Shown here: positions 16,990 through 24,007 of the stretch, in pieces
Numbering within the stretch: position 1 is the first letter of the stretch
Layout: each line of letters begins with the position of its first letter
Made by a program: the position numbers and the translations under genes
The notes under the pieces: model-generated
Databases searched by the model: none
What the model was told of the DNA's origin: nothing
Seen by the model: only the letters and a program-made list of their open reading frames with translations
NCBI GenBank assembly: GCA_964436815.1
Contig: CAYTER010000012.1
Span: 1-49,325 of the forward strand
Length of the DNA: 49,325 bases
Direction of reading: 5' to 3'
From: UBA993 sp964436815
GTDB taxonomy: Bacteria > Bacillota > Dethiobacteria > DTU022

Positions 16990-17757
16990 TTAACTGTATC
17001 GTTTTAACTGAAGATGGATTCTTCCTTTACGGGTTTCGCCCTGCACGGCGGATACCAGGAGCCGCCCGCGGCCGCGCAGTGATACCTGATCCCCTTCTTT
17101 TAACTGGTGCGCCGGCGAGTTGATGGGCCGCCAATTTACCCTGGCCAGTCCACCTTTAATCAACATGACAATCCGGGAGCGCGAAAGCCCAAAACCGAGC
17201 GATAAAACTGAATCCAGCCGCAGGCTGGCCACGGTTCCCCTGATCTCCCGGCCATCATCTTCAGGCAGTGGCAGCTCAGCAAGATCAATTACGGCGCAAT
17301 CGACCGGATTATGACCGACGGCAGTAAGGTTAGCGCTGATATAACCGGCCTGTGCAGAGGCAACAAAGATCACCGCCTGCTGCTTGCCGGTAAGAATTAT
17401 ATCTCCCACCTGATCGCGTTTTAAGCCCAGGCCGAGGATCGCACCAAGCAGGTCGCGATGCCCGGTTTCGGCTGACAGATCTTTCCAGCTGACCTGAATC
17501 GCCTCAAGTTCGGGCAGTCTTTCTTTCTGCTGCGCCGGAAAAATGTGGAGAATGTTTCTTTCCGCGTCGGGATAGCCGCCGAAAACAGTGTAAGAAAGAC
17601 TCTCCTCTTTCCGCAGGGCAGCTTCAGCCAATTCAAGCTGGCGGGGGTCTAAAAAGGACGTTGTCAAAGTTCGATTACCGCTGAGCACCTCAAGCTTGCG
17701 TTCAAAATTCTGCAGCCATTTTTTTTCTGCCTCGGATAGCGGCGCTGCTGTTATCAA
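16990..17757 (-). CDS. ylmH: YlmH-family S4 RNA-binding protein
   Basis: YlmH proteins have an N-terminal alpha/beta region and a C-terminal S4 domain. In B. subtilis YlmH has been tied to rescue of obstructed 50S-nascent chain complexes, in the same general pathway as RqcH. The 255-residue protein has the S4 domain at about 180-245 (SLGFGLSRSRIVMLIKGGLARVNW, seen as GFGLSRSR and IKGGLARVNW). The preceding region includes GAILGLGLKRDQVGDI, the YlmH-specific motif for its middle domain. The start is TTG 17757 with GGAG 11 bases upstream, slightly long spacing. Its presence together with rqcH in one window is consistent with an intact quality control pathway, but they are in different operons. 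Confidence 0.92.
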   Translation of the reverse strand: MITAAPLSEAEKKWLQNFERKLEVLSGNRTLTTSFLDPRQLELAEAALRKEESLSYTVFGGYPDAERNILHIFPAQQKERLPELEAIQVSWKDLSAETGHRDLLGAILGLGLKRDQVGDIILTGKQQAVIFVASAQAGYISANLTAVGHNPVDCAVIDLAELPLPEDDGREIRGTVASLRLDSVLSLGFGLSRSRIVMLIKGGLARVNWRPINSPAHQLKEGDQVSLRGRGRLLVSAVQGETRKGRIHLQLKRYS

Positions 17758-17778
17758 ATTAAAAAACGCTCCTTACTG

Positions 17779-18081
17779 TTATAAAAAGAAATAACGGTAT
17801 ACGATCTGTCTTGCCAAACTGATTAAAATCAGCAGAATAAAAGGTGATAGATCCAGGTAAGCCATACCCATCTTAATTGGGGGGATCAGTTTTCTGATTG
17901 GCGCCAGTAAAGGTTCGGTAAGACCGAATAACACACGGTAGACTGACGACAAGGTGGGATTTCCCGCCCCGCCAACCATAAACCAGGATAAAATAATCCT
18001 GGCCAGGACAATGAAACTGTAGATCTGAAGAAAAAATAAGAGTCCGTCAGCTATAAATCTGATTATAATCACCGCCATCAT
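17779..18081 (-). CDS. ylmG: YggT/YlmG-family membrane protein
   Basis: Small membrane protein of the YggT (YlmG) family, implicated in division or osmotic stress in various bacteria and plastids, with no defined biochemical activity. From ATG 18081 it has 100 residues with two hydrophobic helices (about 5-30 and 70-95), linked by the family motif containing LFGLTEPLLAPIRKLIPP and the downstream LDLSPFILLI. The reading frame extends up to 18156, but that would overlap yggS by 68 bases, so I start at the paired ATGs after the yggS stop (18081 or 18078). The ribosome binding site is weak, suggesting coupling to yggS. In most Firmicutes sepF lies between yggS and ylmG; here the gap is only seven bases. 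Confidence 0.88.
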   Translation of the reverse strand: MMAVIIIRFIADGLLFFLQIYSFIVLARIILSWFMVGGAGNPTLSSVYRVLFGLTEPLLAPIRKLIPPIKMGMAYLDLSPFILLILISLARQIVYRYFFL

Positions 18082-18088
18082 AAATTTT

Positions 18089-18757
18089 TCAGTTAAAAAG
18101 AGCGCTACCGATCCGCACCATAGTAGCTCCTTCTTCCACTGCAATACTATAATCATTAGTCATGCCCATTGAAAGCACATTTAAGGGTAGATCAGGAACA
18201 GCGTAACGGTCGCGCAGTTTGCGCAGCTCCCGGAAAACCGGCCGGACCTCTTCTGCATCATCAACATAAGGGGCCATGGTCATCAAGCCGCAAATTCTGA
18301 TTCGCTCCAAACCGCGCACATATTTTAAAAAAGCAGGCAGTTCAAGCGGATCAAGGCCAAATTTACGATCTTCCCCGGCAATGTTTACCTGCACCAGCGC
18401 GTCAACGGTTATATCCAACTTCTCCGCACCGGCCTGTATTGCTTCAGCCAGTGAAGAGCGATCCAGAGAGTGAATCATGCTGTAATGTGGTAGAACATCT
18501 TTTACTTTGTTCGACTGCAGGTGGCCGATAAAATGCCAAATCGCCTGCGGCAGGGCGTTAACCTTGGGGGCAGCATCCTGGACCCGGTTTTCACCGAAAT
18601 CAGTTATTCCGAGGTCTAAAGCCTGTCGGACCTGATCAATTCCGACTGTCTTGGTCACAGCCACCAGGCGGACAGCTTTGGCATCACGGCCGGCACGGGC
18701 TGCTGCGGCTGCGATCGTGGTTTTTACGTCGTTGTAATTCTTTTCTAACAGCAACAA
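18089..18757 (-). CDS. yggS: YggS-family pyridoxal phosphate homeostasis protein
   Basis: PLPBP/YggS (YlmE in Bacillus) is a single-domain alanine-racemase-fold protein that binds pyridoxal 5'-phosphate and helps control its level; no enzyme activity is established. The 222-residue protein has the PLP lysine in RLVAVTKTV (K36), the ITDFGENRVQDA motif, WHFIGHLQSNKVKD and, near the end, SMGMTNDYSIAVEEGATMVRIGS (phosphate-binding loop; split here as SMGMTNDY and GATMVRIGSALF). It is full length. TTG start, seven bases after AAAGGG. It follows the HlyD-like gene by 32 bases and precedes ylmG. Confidence 0.94.
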   Translation of the reverse strand: MLLLEKNYNDVKTTIAAAAARAGRDAKAVRLVAVTKTVGIDQVRQALDLGITDFGENRVQDAAPKVNALPQAIWHFIGHLQSNKVKDVLPHYSMIHSLDRSSLAEAIQAGAEKLDITVDALVQVNIAGEDRKFGLDPLELPAFLKYVRGLERIRICGLMTMAPYVDDAEEVRPVFRELRKLRDRYAVPDLPLNVLSMGMTNDYSIAVEEGATMVRIGSALFN

Positions 18758-18789
18758 TTTGAAACCCTTTCATTTACCTAATGTACAAT

Positions 18790-19923
18790 TTAATTAAGCC
18801 GTTGACCTTCTGTAACCAGTTCGGGGCGGGTGATGATCAGGCTATGAGGCTGCAGGCCTTCAACCATTACCTTATCTGCCTGTTTCTCCACCACTTCAAC
18901 GGGCATAAATACCACTCGGCCGCTCTGATTCAGGTAAACCCCGGTGATGTTATCCTTACTGAAAACAGCTTCTTCAGGCACAATTATACCGCTCTTCTGT
19001 TCGTAGAGCAAAGCGGCACGGGTTACACGCACCAGGTCAAAACCAGGCAACTGTTTATCAATCAGGTAAGTAAGACGTACTTCCTGAGCCGCTTCATCGA
19101 TTTCCTGGTTTACAAGCTCAGCTGCAACCGGTTCCCCCGGAGCAAATTCAAAAGTTAGTTCCGCTGACTGCAATGCAGCAATCAACCGACCCGGATGAAT
19201 GGGCAGTACTGCATTAAAATACCACTGCCAGTTATCGACAACTTTCAAAATCGGCTGCCCGCGCCGGACCAGGTCACCTTCCACTGTATAAGTTCCGGTT
19301 GGGACAGTAAGCTCCAAATCTTCCGGTGAAATGTAAAGGAGCTCGTTTTGGTTTTCCCATGTATCGAGGTAATAGGAGACAAATCCTGCTTCAGCACTTT
19401 CGATCACGACGATATCAGTAAAAACCGGCATATTCTCCGCCGTTCCCGGTGATTCCTCACCTTCTTCCGGGAAGAATTCCTGCCAGTATTGCTGAATCCT
19501 GCCCCACAGTTCCTCTCCCAATTCAGGTTCTTCAGCATCAAGTAAAATTTGCATATCAGCGGGTGACAACTGACCGATTCTGGCTAAAGTATAACCGACC
19601 GGAACCCGCTCTCCGACCGCAGCAAGCTGTATAATCACTCCATCAACAGGCGCTTGAACTATCGTTTCATGCCGGGTTACAATGCCGGTGAGTTCCGCCT
19701 GCTGCAGCATATAGCCGGACTCGGCCTGCACTACTCCCAGTCGCCAGGATTGAAATTGTTCACCCAGCCAGTGGTAACCAAGTTGAACTAATATAACAAG
19801 GGCAAGCAGGAGGAGGATATAAAAAACGGCAGCCTGCTTAAAAGTGCTGAAGCTGAATCGCTTTCCCTGACCGGGCAGAACCTCAAACCGCTGTTTTGCC
19901 TGTCTTTTGCGCCTGTTATCCAA
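18790..19923 (-). CDS. HlyD-like (membrane-fusion-protein type) membrane-anchored protein of unknown role
   Basis: A 377-residue protein with a basic cytoplasmic N-terminus (1-30), one transmembrane helix (about 31-53) and a large extracytoplasmic part. A first half-lipoyl segment is visible at about 75-115 (GIVTRHETIVQAPVDGVIIQ, then GERVPVGYTLARIG), and a matching second half at about 180-230 (ESAEAGFVSYY...RRGQPILKVVD). A beta-barrel-like C-terminus includes KSGIIVPEEAVFSKDNITGVYL. This is the arrangement of HlyD-type adaptor proteins, but no ABC transporter or outer-membrane partner is nearby. Similar genes occur between pgeF and yggS in other Clostridia. TTG start with AGAGGT seven bases upstream, overlapping pgeF by eight bases. 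Function unknown; a scaffold role at the envelope is speculation. Confidence 0.8.
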   Translation of the reverse strand: MDNRRKRQAKQRFEVLPGQGKRFSFSTFKQAAVFYILLLLALVILVQLGYHWLGEQFQSWRLGVVQAESGYMLQQAELTGIVTRHETIVQAPVDGVIIQLAAVGERVPVGYTLARIGQLSPADMQILLDAEEPELGEELWGRIQQYWQEFFPEEGEESPGTAENMPVFTDIVVIESAEAGFVSYYLDTWENQNELLYISPEDLELTVPTGTYTVEGDLVRRGQPILKVVDNWQWYFNAVLPIHPGRLIAALQSAELTFEFAPGEPVAAELVNQEIDEAAQEVRLTYLIDKQLPGFDLVRVTRAALLYEQKSGIIVPEEAVFSKDNITGVYLNQSGRVVFMPVEVVEKQADKVMVEGLQPHSLIITRPELVTEGQRLN

Positions 19924-20785
19924 CTTTTTGACCTCTACTTTGCTCTTTTAAGGCTATAAAACCGATCATCCGGCCGGTATGCCCCTGATCACGACGGTAA
20001 GAATAAAAAAGGTCCGGGTTACAGGAGGTGCAAAGTCCGCTTATGGCAATATTATCATCATTAATCCCCGCCGTCAGCAGTTGGGTCAAGTTTATTGAGG
20101 CAAGATCCAGCTTGAAGAGATTATTTTCTGCCGGTTCAAGATAGCGTCGGTCAGCCCATCCCGCCTCTATAAAGGATTCTGCATCCTTAAGACCGATCTG
20201 ATAACAGTTTCGGCAAACAGCGGGGCTCATGGCCACGAGCAGCTGATCCGGTTTAATCTGGTACTGTCGGCAGAGATAATCAATCACCTGTGAGCCTATC
20301 CGGCCCAGGGTTCCCTGCTTTCCGGCATGAGCCAGCGCTATCACCGGCCTGTCAGCTGAATAAAAGTAAAGCAGCATGCAGTCAGCAGCATAAGCAGCAA
20401 GAACCAGTCCTGGCTCGCTTGTAACCAGCGCGTCACATTTTATTCGGGCACTGTCCGGCAGCGCACCTTCTCCACGCTGGCTGTCATTAAAAGTATTAAT
20501 CGTCGTTCCGTGGACCTGGATTGCCGATACTATCTGCCTGAAATCGATCCCGAAACAGTCAAAAAAGCGCCGCCTGTTCTCAAGCACATTATCCGGGTTA
20601 TCTTCGGTGTGAAAAGCCATATTAAGCGATTCCAAACTGCCCCTGCTGCAGCCGCCAATCCGAGTAGAAAAACCATGTTCCAACCGGCCGTATTTTTCAA
20701 ACAGGGGTGTCTGTAAAAAAGCTAGCTGACCATTCTTGATCAGGTCAAACCCGATTTTATTCTGATCCCTATTTAACACGTCCAT
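19916..20785 (-). CDS. pgeF: Peptidoglycan editing factor PgeF / purine nucleoside phosphorylase (laccase-domain, YfiH/YlmD)
   Basis: YfiH/YlmD-family proteins are zinc enzymes: purine nucleoside phosphorylase/adenosine deaminase activity is reported for several, and the E. coli member removes wrongly incorporated residues from cell wall precursors. The 289-residue protein has TRIGGCSRG near the N-terminus and the three metal or active-site residues H92 (QVHGT), C136 (AADCM) and H153 (LAHAG). The usual HAGWRGT loop reads HAGKQGT here (153-159), an unusual change next to an intact ligand. ATG 20785 overlaps the nrdG stop by 13 bases. In Bacillus this gene starts the ylm cluster; here it follows nrdG directly, so it may be read from the NrdR-controlled promoter. 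Confidence 0.9.
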   Translation of the reverse strand: MDVLNRDQNKIGFDLIKNGQLAFLQTPLFEKYGRLEHGFSTRIGGCSRGSLESLNMAFHTEDNPDNVLENRRRFFDCFGIDFRQIVSAIQVHGTTINTFNDSQRGEGALPDSARIKCDALVTSEPGLVLAAYAADCMLLYFYSADRPVIALAHAGKQGTLGRIGSQVIDYLCRQYQIKPDQLLVAMSPAVCRNCYQIGLKDAESFIEAGWADRRYLEPAENNLFKLDLASINLTQLLTAGINDDNIAISGLCTSCNPDLFYSYRRDQGHTGRMIGFIALKEQSRGQKVG

Positions 20786-21276
20786 TCAACCACTTTTCCT
20801 GCCCTGGCAGTAGCCTGAAGATCAATTATTCTCTGGTTTGATGAGCCCCGGTAGGGAAGATTCAGATCCTGCCTTTTCTCCAGATAGGGTCCGTCGACCA
20901 ACAACCAGGCTGAAGACAAAAGCTGCCGGATATGTTGATTATCCCGGCTATATTCCTGCAACCTTTCATAGGTATAACCGCTGTAGAGAATGAGATTATA
21001 GCCATGGCCGACAATCTGATCAGCAAGCTTTGAAGCTGCTTCAGCCTGGGCAAAAGGCTCTCCGCCGGATAAAGTCACCCCGGAAATACCGTGGCAGCTA
21101 TCAACCCACTGAACCACCTCAGCGAGGTCACAACTACACCCGCCTTCAGGATCATGGGTATCCGGGTTGTGACAACCAGGGCAACGATGGGGGCAGCCCT
21201 GAAAATAGACAGTAGCCCTGATACCCGGACCGTCAACGATGCTTTCCGGCTTTAAACCGGCTACCTGCAGCTTCAC
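20773..21276 (-). CDS. nrdG: Anaerobic ribonucleotide reductase activating protein (radical SAM)
   Basis: NrdG uses a [4Fe-4S] cluster and S-adenosylmethionine to generate the glycyl radical on NrdD under anaerobic conditions. The 167-residue protein holds the radical SAM cluster motif GCPHRCPGC with cysteines C28, C32 and C35 (CX3CX2C), followed by HNPDTHDP. TLSGGEPF matches the SAM-binding GGE motif. Length is normal (about 150-180). GTG start, overlapping the nrdD stop by four bases (GTGA), so translation is coupled to its substrate protein. Confidence 0.95.
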   Translation of the reverse strand: MKLQVAGLKPESIVDGPGIRATVYFQGCPHRCPGCHNPDTHDPEGGCSCDLAEVVQWVDSCHGISGVTLSGGEPFAQAEAASKLADQIVGHGYNLILYSGYTYERLQEYSRDNQHIRQLLSSAWLLVDGPYLEKRQDLNLPYRGSSNQRIIDLQATARAGKVVEWTC

Positions 21277-23369
21277 CGCTCCACAGCGGGTTTATAGTGC
21301 ACCCGACGATCCTTAAGTTCACTCAACTTGGCTTCATTAAAACGTTCATCAGTGGACAGGTAACCGGTTATCCTGCGAATTCGCCTGATATCCGGACTGC
21401 CGCACTGAGGGCAACTTCCATTGAATACACCACTGAATGAACAGTTCCGGCATTCGTCGATCGGGAAATTGATACCGCCGTAACCGAAATCGGATTGAGC
21501 CATCATCCGGACAATACTGTCGACAGCGTCCAGGTTGTTAGCCGGAGGAGCTTCGAGCTCGGTATAACTGATATGCCCGGCATTGCAAAGGCTGTGAAAT
21601 CTGCCTTCACCGGCAATCTTGTCAAACATCGACATGGTATAGTAAACCGGAATATGAAATGAGTTACTATAGTATTCTTTGTCGGTTACCCCGGGAATAG
21701 TGCCAAATCGTTCCCGGTCCATCTTTACAAACCGGCCGGCCAACCCTTCAGCCGGGGTGGCAACCAGCACAATGTTCAGGTCATATTCTTCAGCGAAGCT
21801 GTCAGTGCGCCTGCGCATATGTTCAATAATCTTTAATCCAAATTCAAGCGCTTCCTGATCTTCGCCATGATGTTTGCCGATCAGCATCTGCAGGGTTTCA
21901 GCCAGACCGATAAAGCCGATGGCCAAAGTCCCATGTTTGATAACGTCACGAATTGAATCTTCAGATCCGAGCTTTTCCGCATCCAGGTAAAGTTTTTGGC
22001 CCATCAAAAAGGGAAGATCGCGGGCTTTAAGCCGGGAAAGAACTTCGAAGCGGTGTAAAAGCTGACGAACAGCAATAATCAGCACCCGATCGAGCTGCAC
22101 GAAAAAAAGCTCCTGCTGACCTTTGCTCTCAAGGGCAATCCGCGGTAAATTGAGAGTTACCGGAGCAATGTTGCCCCGCCCAGCTGACACTTCAGCCCCA
22201 TGACGGTTGGCAATAACCCTGGTACGGCAACCCATGTATGACACCTCATCCCCGAAAGCCCGGTTAAAGCTGCTGTCCATAAAACTGAAAGTAGGGTTCA
22301 TCCGGCGGGCAGCCACCTGCAGGGCCAGGCGATATAGATCGTGGTTGGGGTCCCCGGGATTAAAATTTACACCTTCCTTGATTCTAAAGACCAGGTTGGG
22401 AAAGATCGGTGTCTCGCCCCGCCCAAGTCCGCGACGAAAAGCCTCCAGGACTGCCTTGCTCACCATCCGCCCCTCTTCGGTAGTATCTGTGCCAAAATTT
22501 AAGGAACTGAACGGTACTTGCGCACCCGCCCTGGAGTGCATAGTATTTAAGTTATAAATTAAACCTTCCATAGACTGGTAGATTTCTTCGTAACCGGGGA
22601 CAGTTTTAAAACTGCGGATCACTTCACCCATGCTGCGATCAAAATGTGGGAAGCTCTGCCCGCCGAACATGTCATTCTGGTTGCTCTGCAGGATGATCGC
22701 CGCCTGGGCGGCGGCAGAAGCAATACGTTTGGGTGGGCGGATATAACCGTAGCCGGTGTTAAAGCCCTGCTGCAGCAGCTTGGAGAGATCAATCTGCAGG
22801 CAGTTCAGAGTTTTACTGTAATAATCAAGATCGTGTATATGCATGGCGCCCTCTTCATGCGCCCTGGAATATTCTTCAGGTATAAGGTTGCTGAGGTAAT
22901 ACTGCTTGCTTGCCGCCGAAGCGATCTGCAGCATCTTTGCCGAAGGTGAGTTACTGATATTGGCATTCTCACGGCTGGTTTCAACGAGGATATCTTTTAC
23001 GACATCCATCAGTTCCGACTTGCCTTCGCGTATCCGGGTCCGGCGGTCGCGGTACAGGATGTAGGCCTTGGCCGTCCGGGCATGGCCGTTTTCGATCAGG
23101 ACTCTCTCCACCTCGTCCTGGACCTCTTCGACCGTTGGAATAATGACGCTGTGTGCTTTTTCCTTGAGGCTTATGATCACCTGCCGGGTCAGGTTTTCGG
23201 CAATCCCCCGATCGCTGCCGCCGACTGCTGCCGCAGCTTTAAAGATAGCGTCCGTGATTTTTTCTGCATTAAAAGTAACGATTCTTCCGTCCCTTTTGCG
23301 GATTTCCAAAAAACTATTTTGCTTTGCCGGACTATCCTGTGATTCAGCTGATTCGCTGTTATTTTTCAA
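21273..23369 (-). CDS. nrdD: Anaerobic (class III) ribonucleoside-triphosphate reductase
   Basis: NrdD reduces ribonucleotides to deoxyribonucleotides by a glycyl radical mechanism that oxygen destroys. The 698-residue protein begins with an ATP-cone allosteric domain (about 22-110, from IRKRDGRIVTFNAEKI). The C-terminus contains a zinc site with C640, C643, C653 and C656, and the glycyl radical loop RITGYLSTDERFNEAK with G669 as the probable radical site. TTG start, overlapping the nrdR stop by 11 bases. Cotranscription with nrdR and nrdG from a promoter covered by NrdR boxes indicates control by dATP/ATP through NrdR. The gene implies at least a facultatively anaerobic life. Confidence 0.96.
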   Translation of the reverse strand: MKNNSESAESQDSPAKQNSFLEIRKRDGRIVTFNAEKITDAIFKAAAAVGGSDRGIAENLTRQVIISLKEKAHSVIIPTVEEVQDEVERVLIENGHARTAKAYILYRDRRTRIREGKSELMDVVKDILVETSRENANISNSPSAKMLQIASAASKQYYLSNLIPEEYSRAHEEGAMHIHDLDYYSKTLNCLQIDLSKLLQQGFNTGYGYIRPPKRIASAAAQAAIILQSNQNDMFGGQSFPHFDRSMGEVIRSFKTVPGYEEIYQSMEGLIYNLNTMHSRAGAQVPFSSLNFGTDTTEEGRMVSKAVLEAFRRGLGRGETPIFPNLVFRIKEGVNFNPGDPNHDLYRLALQVAARRMNPTFSFMDSSFNRAFGDEVSYMGCRTRVIANRHGAEVSAGRGNIAPVTLNLPRIALESKGQQELFFVQLDRVLIIAVRQLLHRFEVLSRLKARDLPFLMGQKLYLDAEKLGSEDSIRDVIKHGTLAIGFIGLAETLQMLIGKHHGEDQEALEFGLKIIEHMRRRTDSFAEEYDLNIVLVATPAEGLAGRFVKMDRERFGTIPGVTDKEYYSNSFHIPVYYTMSMFDKIAGEGRFHSLCNAGHISYTELEAPPANNLDAVDSIVRMMAQSDFGYGGINFPIDECRNCSFSGVFNGSCPQCGSPDIRRIRRITGYLSTDERFNEAKLSELKDRRVHYKPAVER

Positions 23370-23853
23370 TTCCGCTGCCCCCTGTTCTGCCTGTTATTTT
23401 TTTATCGTCCAGCATGACCTGAAGTTCTTTCTTAAATGCTTCAACATCGGGAAATTGCCTGAAAACCGAGGCGAACCTGACATAAGCCACTTCGTCAATC
23501 TCACGCAGGCGAGCCAGAATAATATCGCCGATCCGGTCGGTTGTAACCTCTCTAACATAGCTGCTGCGCAGCTCCTGTTCAAGGTTTTCAACAACTTCTT
23601 CCCAGCGGGATAAGGGAATATTGCGTTTCTGCCCGGCCAGGAGCAGTCCTTTCAGGATCTTGGAGGAATCAAAAAGCTCCCGCCGGCCGTCGCGTTTAAT
23701 CACCACCAGCGGCTCTTCTTCAATCTTTTCCATCGTTGTAAAGCGGTTGGTACATACTGTGCACTGTCGCCTGCGTCTGATGGCCGTTGCCTCCTGGGCA
23801 GCCCTGGAGTCAAGAACCCTGGTGTCGGCTTCACCACAGAAAGGGCATTTCAT
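23359..23853 (-). CDS. nrdR: Transcriptional repressor NrdR
   Basis: NrdR is a zinc-finger, ATP-cone regulator that represses ribonucleotide reductase genes when dATP is high. From ATG 23853 it has 164 residues: MKCPFCGEADTRV, four zinc cysteines (C3, C6, C31, C34), the RRRRQC segment, and an ATP-cone (about 47-137) beginning VVIKRDGRRELFD. ATG 23853 is preceded by GGAGG at seven bases. The longer frame from 23871 starts upstream of that site and adds six non-conserved residues. The gene heads nrdR-nrdD-nrdG and its own promoter carries two NrdR boxes, so autoregulation is expected. Confidence 0.96.
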   Translation of the reverse strand: MKCPFCGEADTRVLDSRAAQEATAIRRRRQCTVCTNRFTTMEKIEEEPLVVIKRDGRRELFDSSKILKGLLLAGQKRNIPLSRWEEVVENLEQELRSSYVREVTTDRIGDIILARLREIDEVAYVRFASVFRQFPDVEAFKKELQVMLDDKKITGRTGGSGIEK

Positions 23854-23865
23854 GAAGAGCCCTCC

Positions 23866-23912
23866 CATCAATATATTGCATTTTTTCTATTATAGACCAC
23901 AACATATTGTGT
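23866..23912 (-). promoter_or_regulatory. Pair of NrdR boxes upstream of nrdR-nrdD-nrdG
   Basis: Two near-palindromic 16-mers match the known NrdR box consensus (acaCwAtATaTwGtgt). On the minus strand they are ACACAATATGTTGTGG (23897-23912) and ATGCAATATATTGATG (23866-23881). Their starts are 31 bases apart, three helical turns, a spacing typical of NrdR box pairs. The first fills the spacer of the promoter; the second lies at and just downstream of the expected transcription start. Confidence 0.88.
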
Positions 23913-23917
23913 GTAAA
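23889..23917 (-). promoter_or_regulatory. Sigma-A-type promoter of nrdR-nrdD-nrdG
   Basis: Minus-strand TTTACA (23912-23917) and a perfect TATAAT (23889-23894) are separated by 17 bases. The 17-base spacer is almost entirely the upstream NrdR box, which explains repression by steric block. Confidence 0.85.
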
Positions 23918-23939
23918 GCTATATTTTGCGCTTTATGAT

Positions 23940-23977
23940 AAAAACAGCGGCCCTCTTCCGCCAAGGAAGAGAGCCGC
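23940..23977 (-). terminator. Rho-independent terminator after ftsZ
   Basis: Minus-strand stem GCGGCTCTCTTCC (23977-23965) pairs with 23959-23947 around a five-base loop, followed by TGTTTTTATC. It closes the dcw cluster and separates ftsZ from the nrdR promoter. Confidence 0.92.
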
Positions 23978-24007
23978 CAGATCAGAGTGAAAACCAATTA
24001 TTAAGGA

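Noticed and set aside
23068..23613. 181-codon plus-strand ORF spanning the nrdR-nrdD junction
   Set aside because: Antisense to two conserved genes; no family resemblance and no start context.
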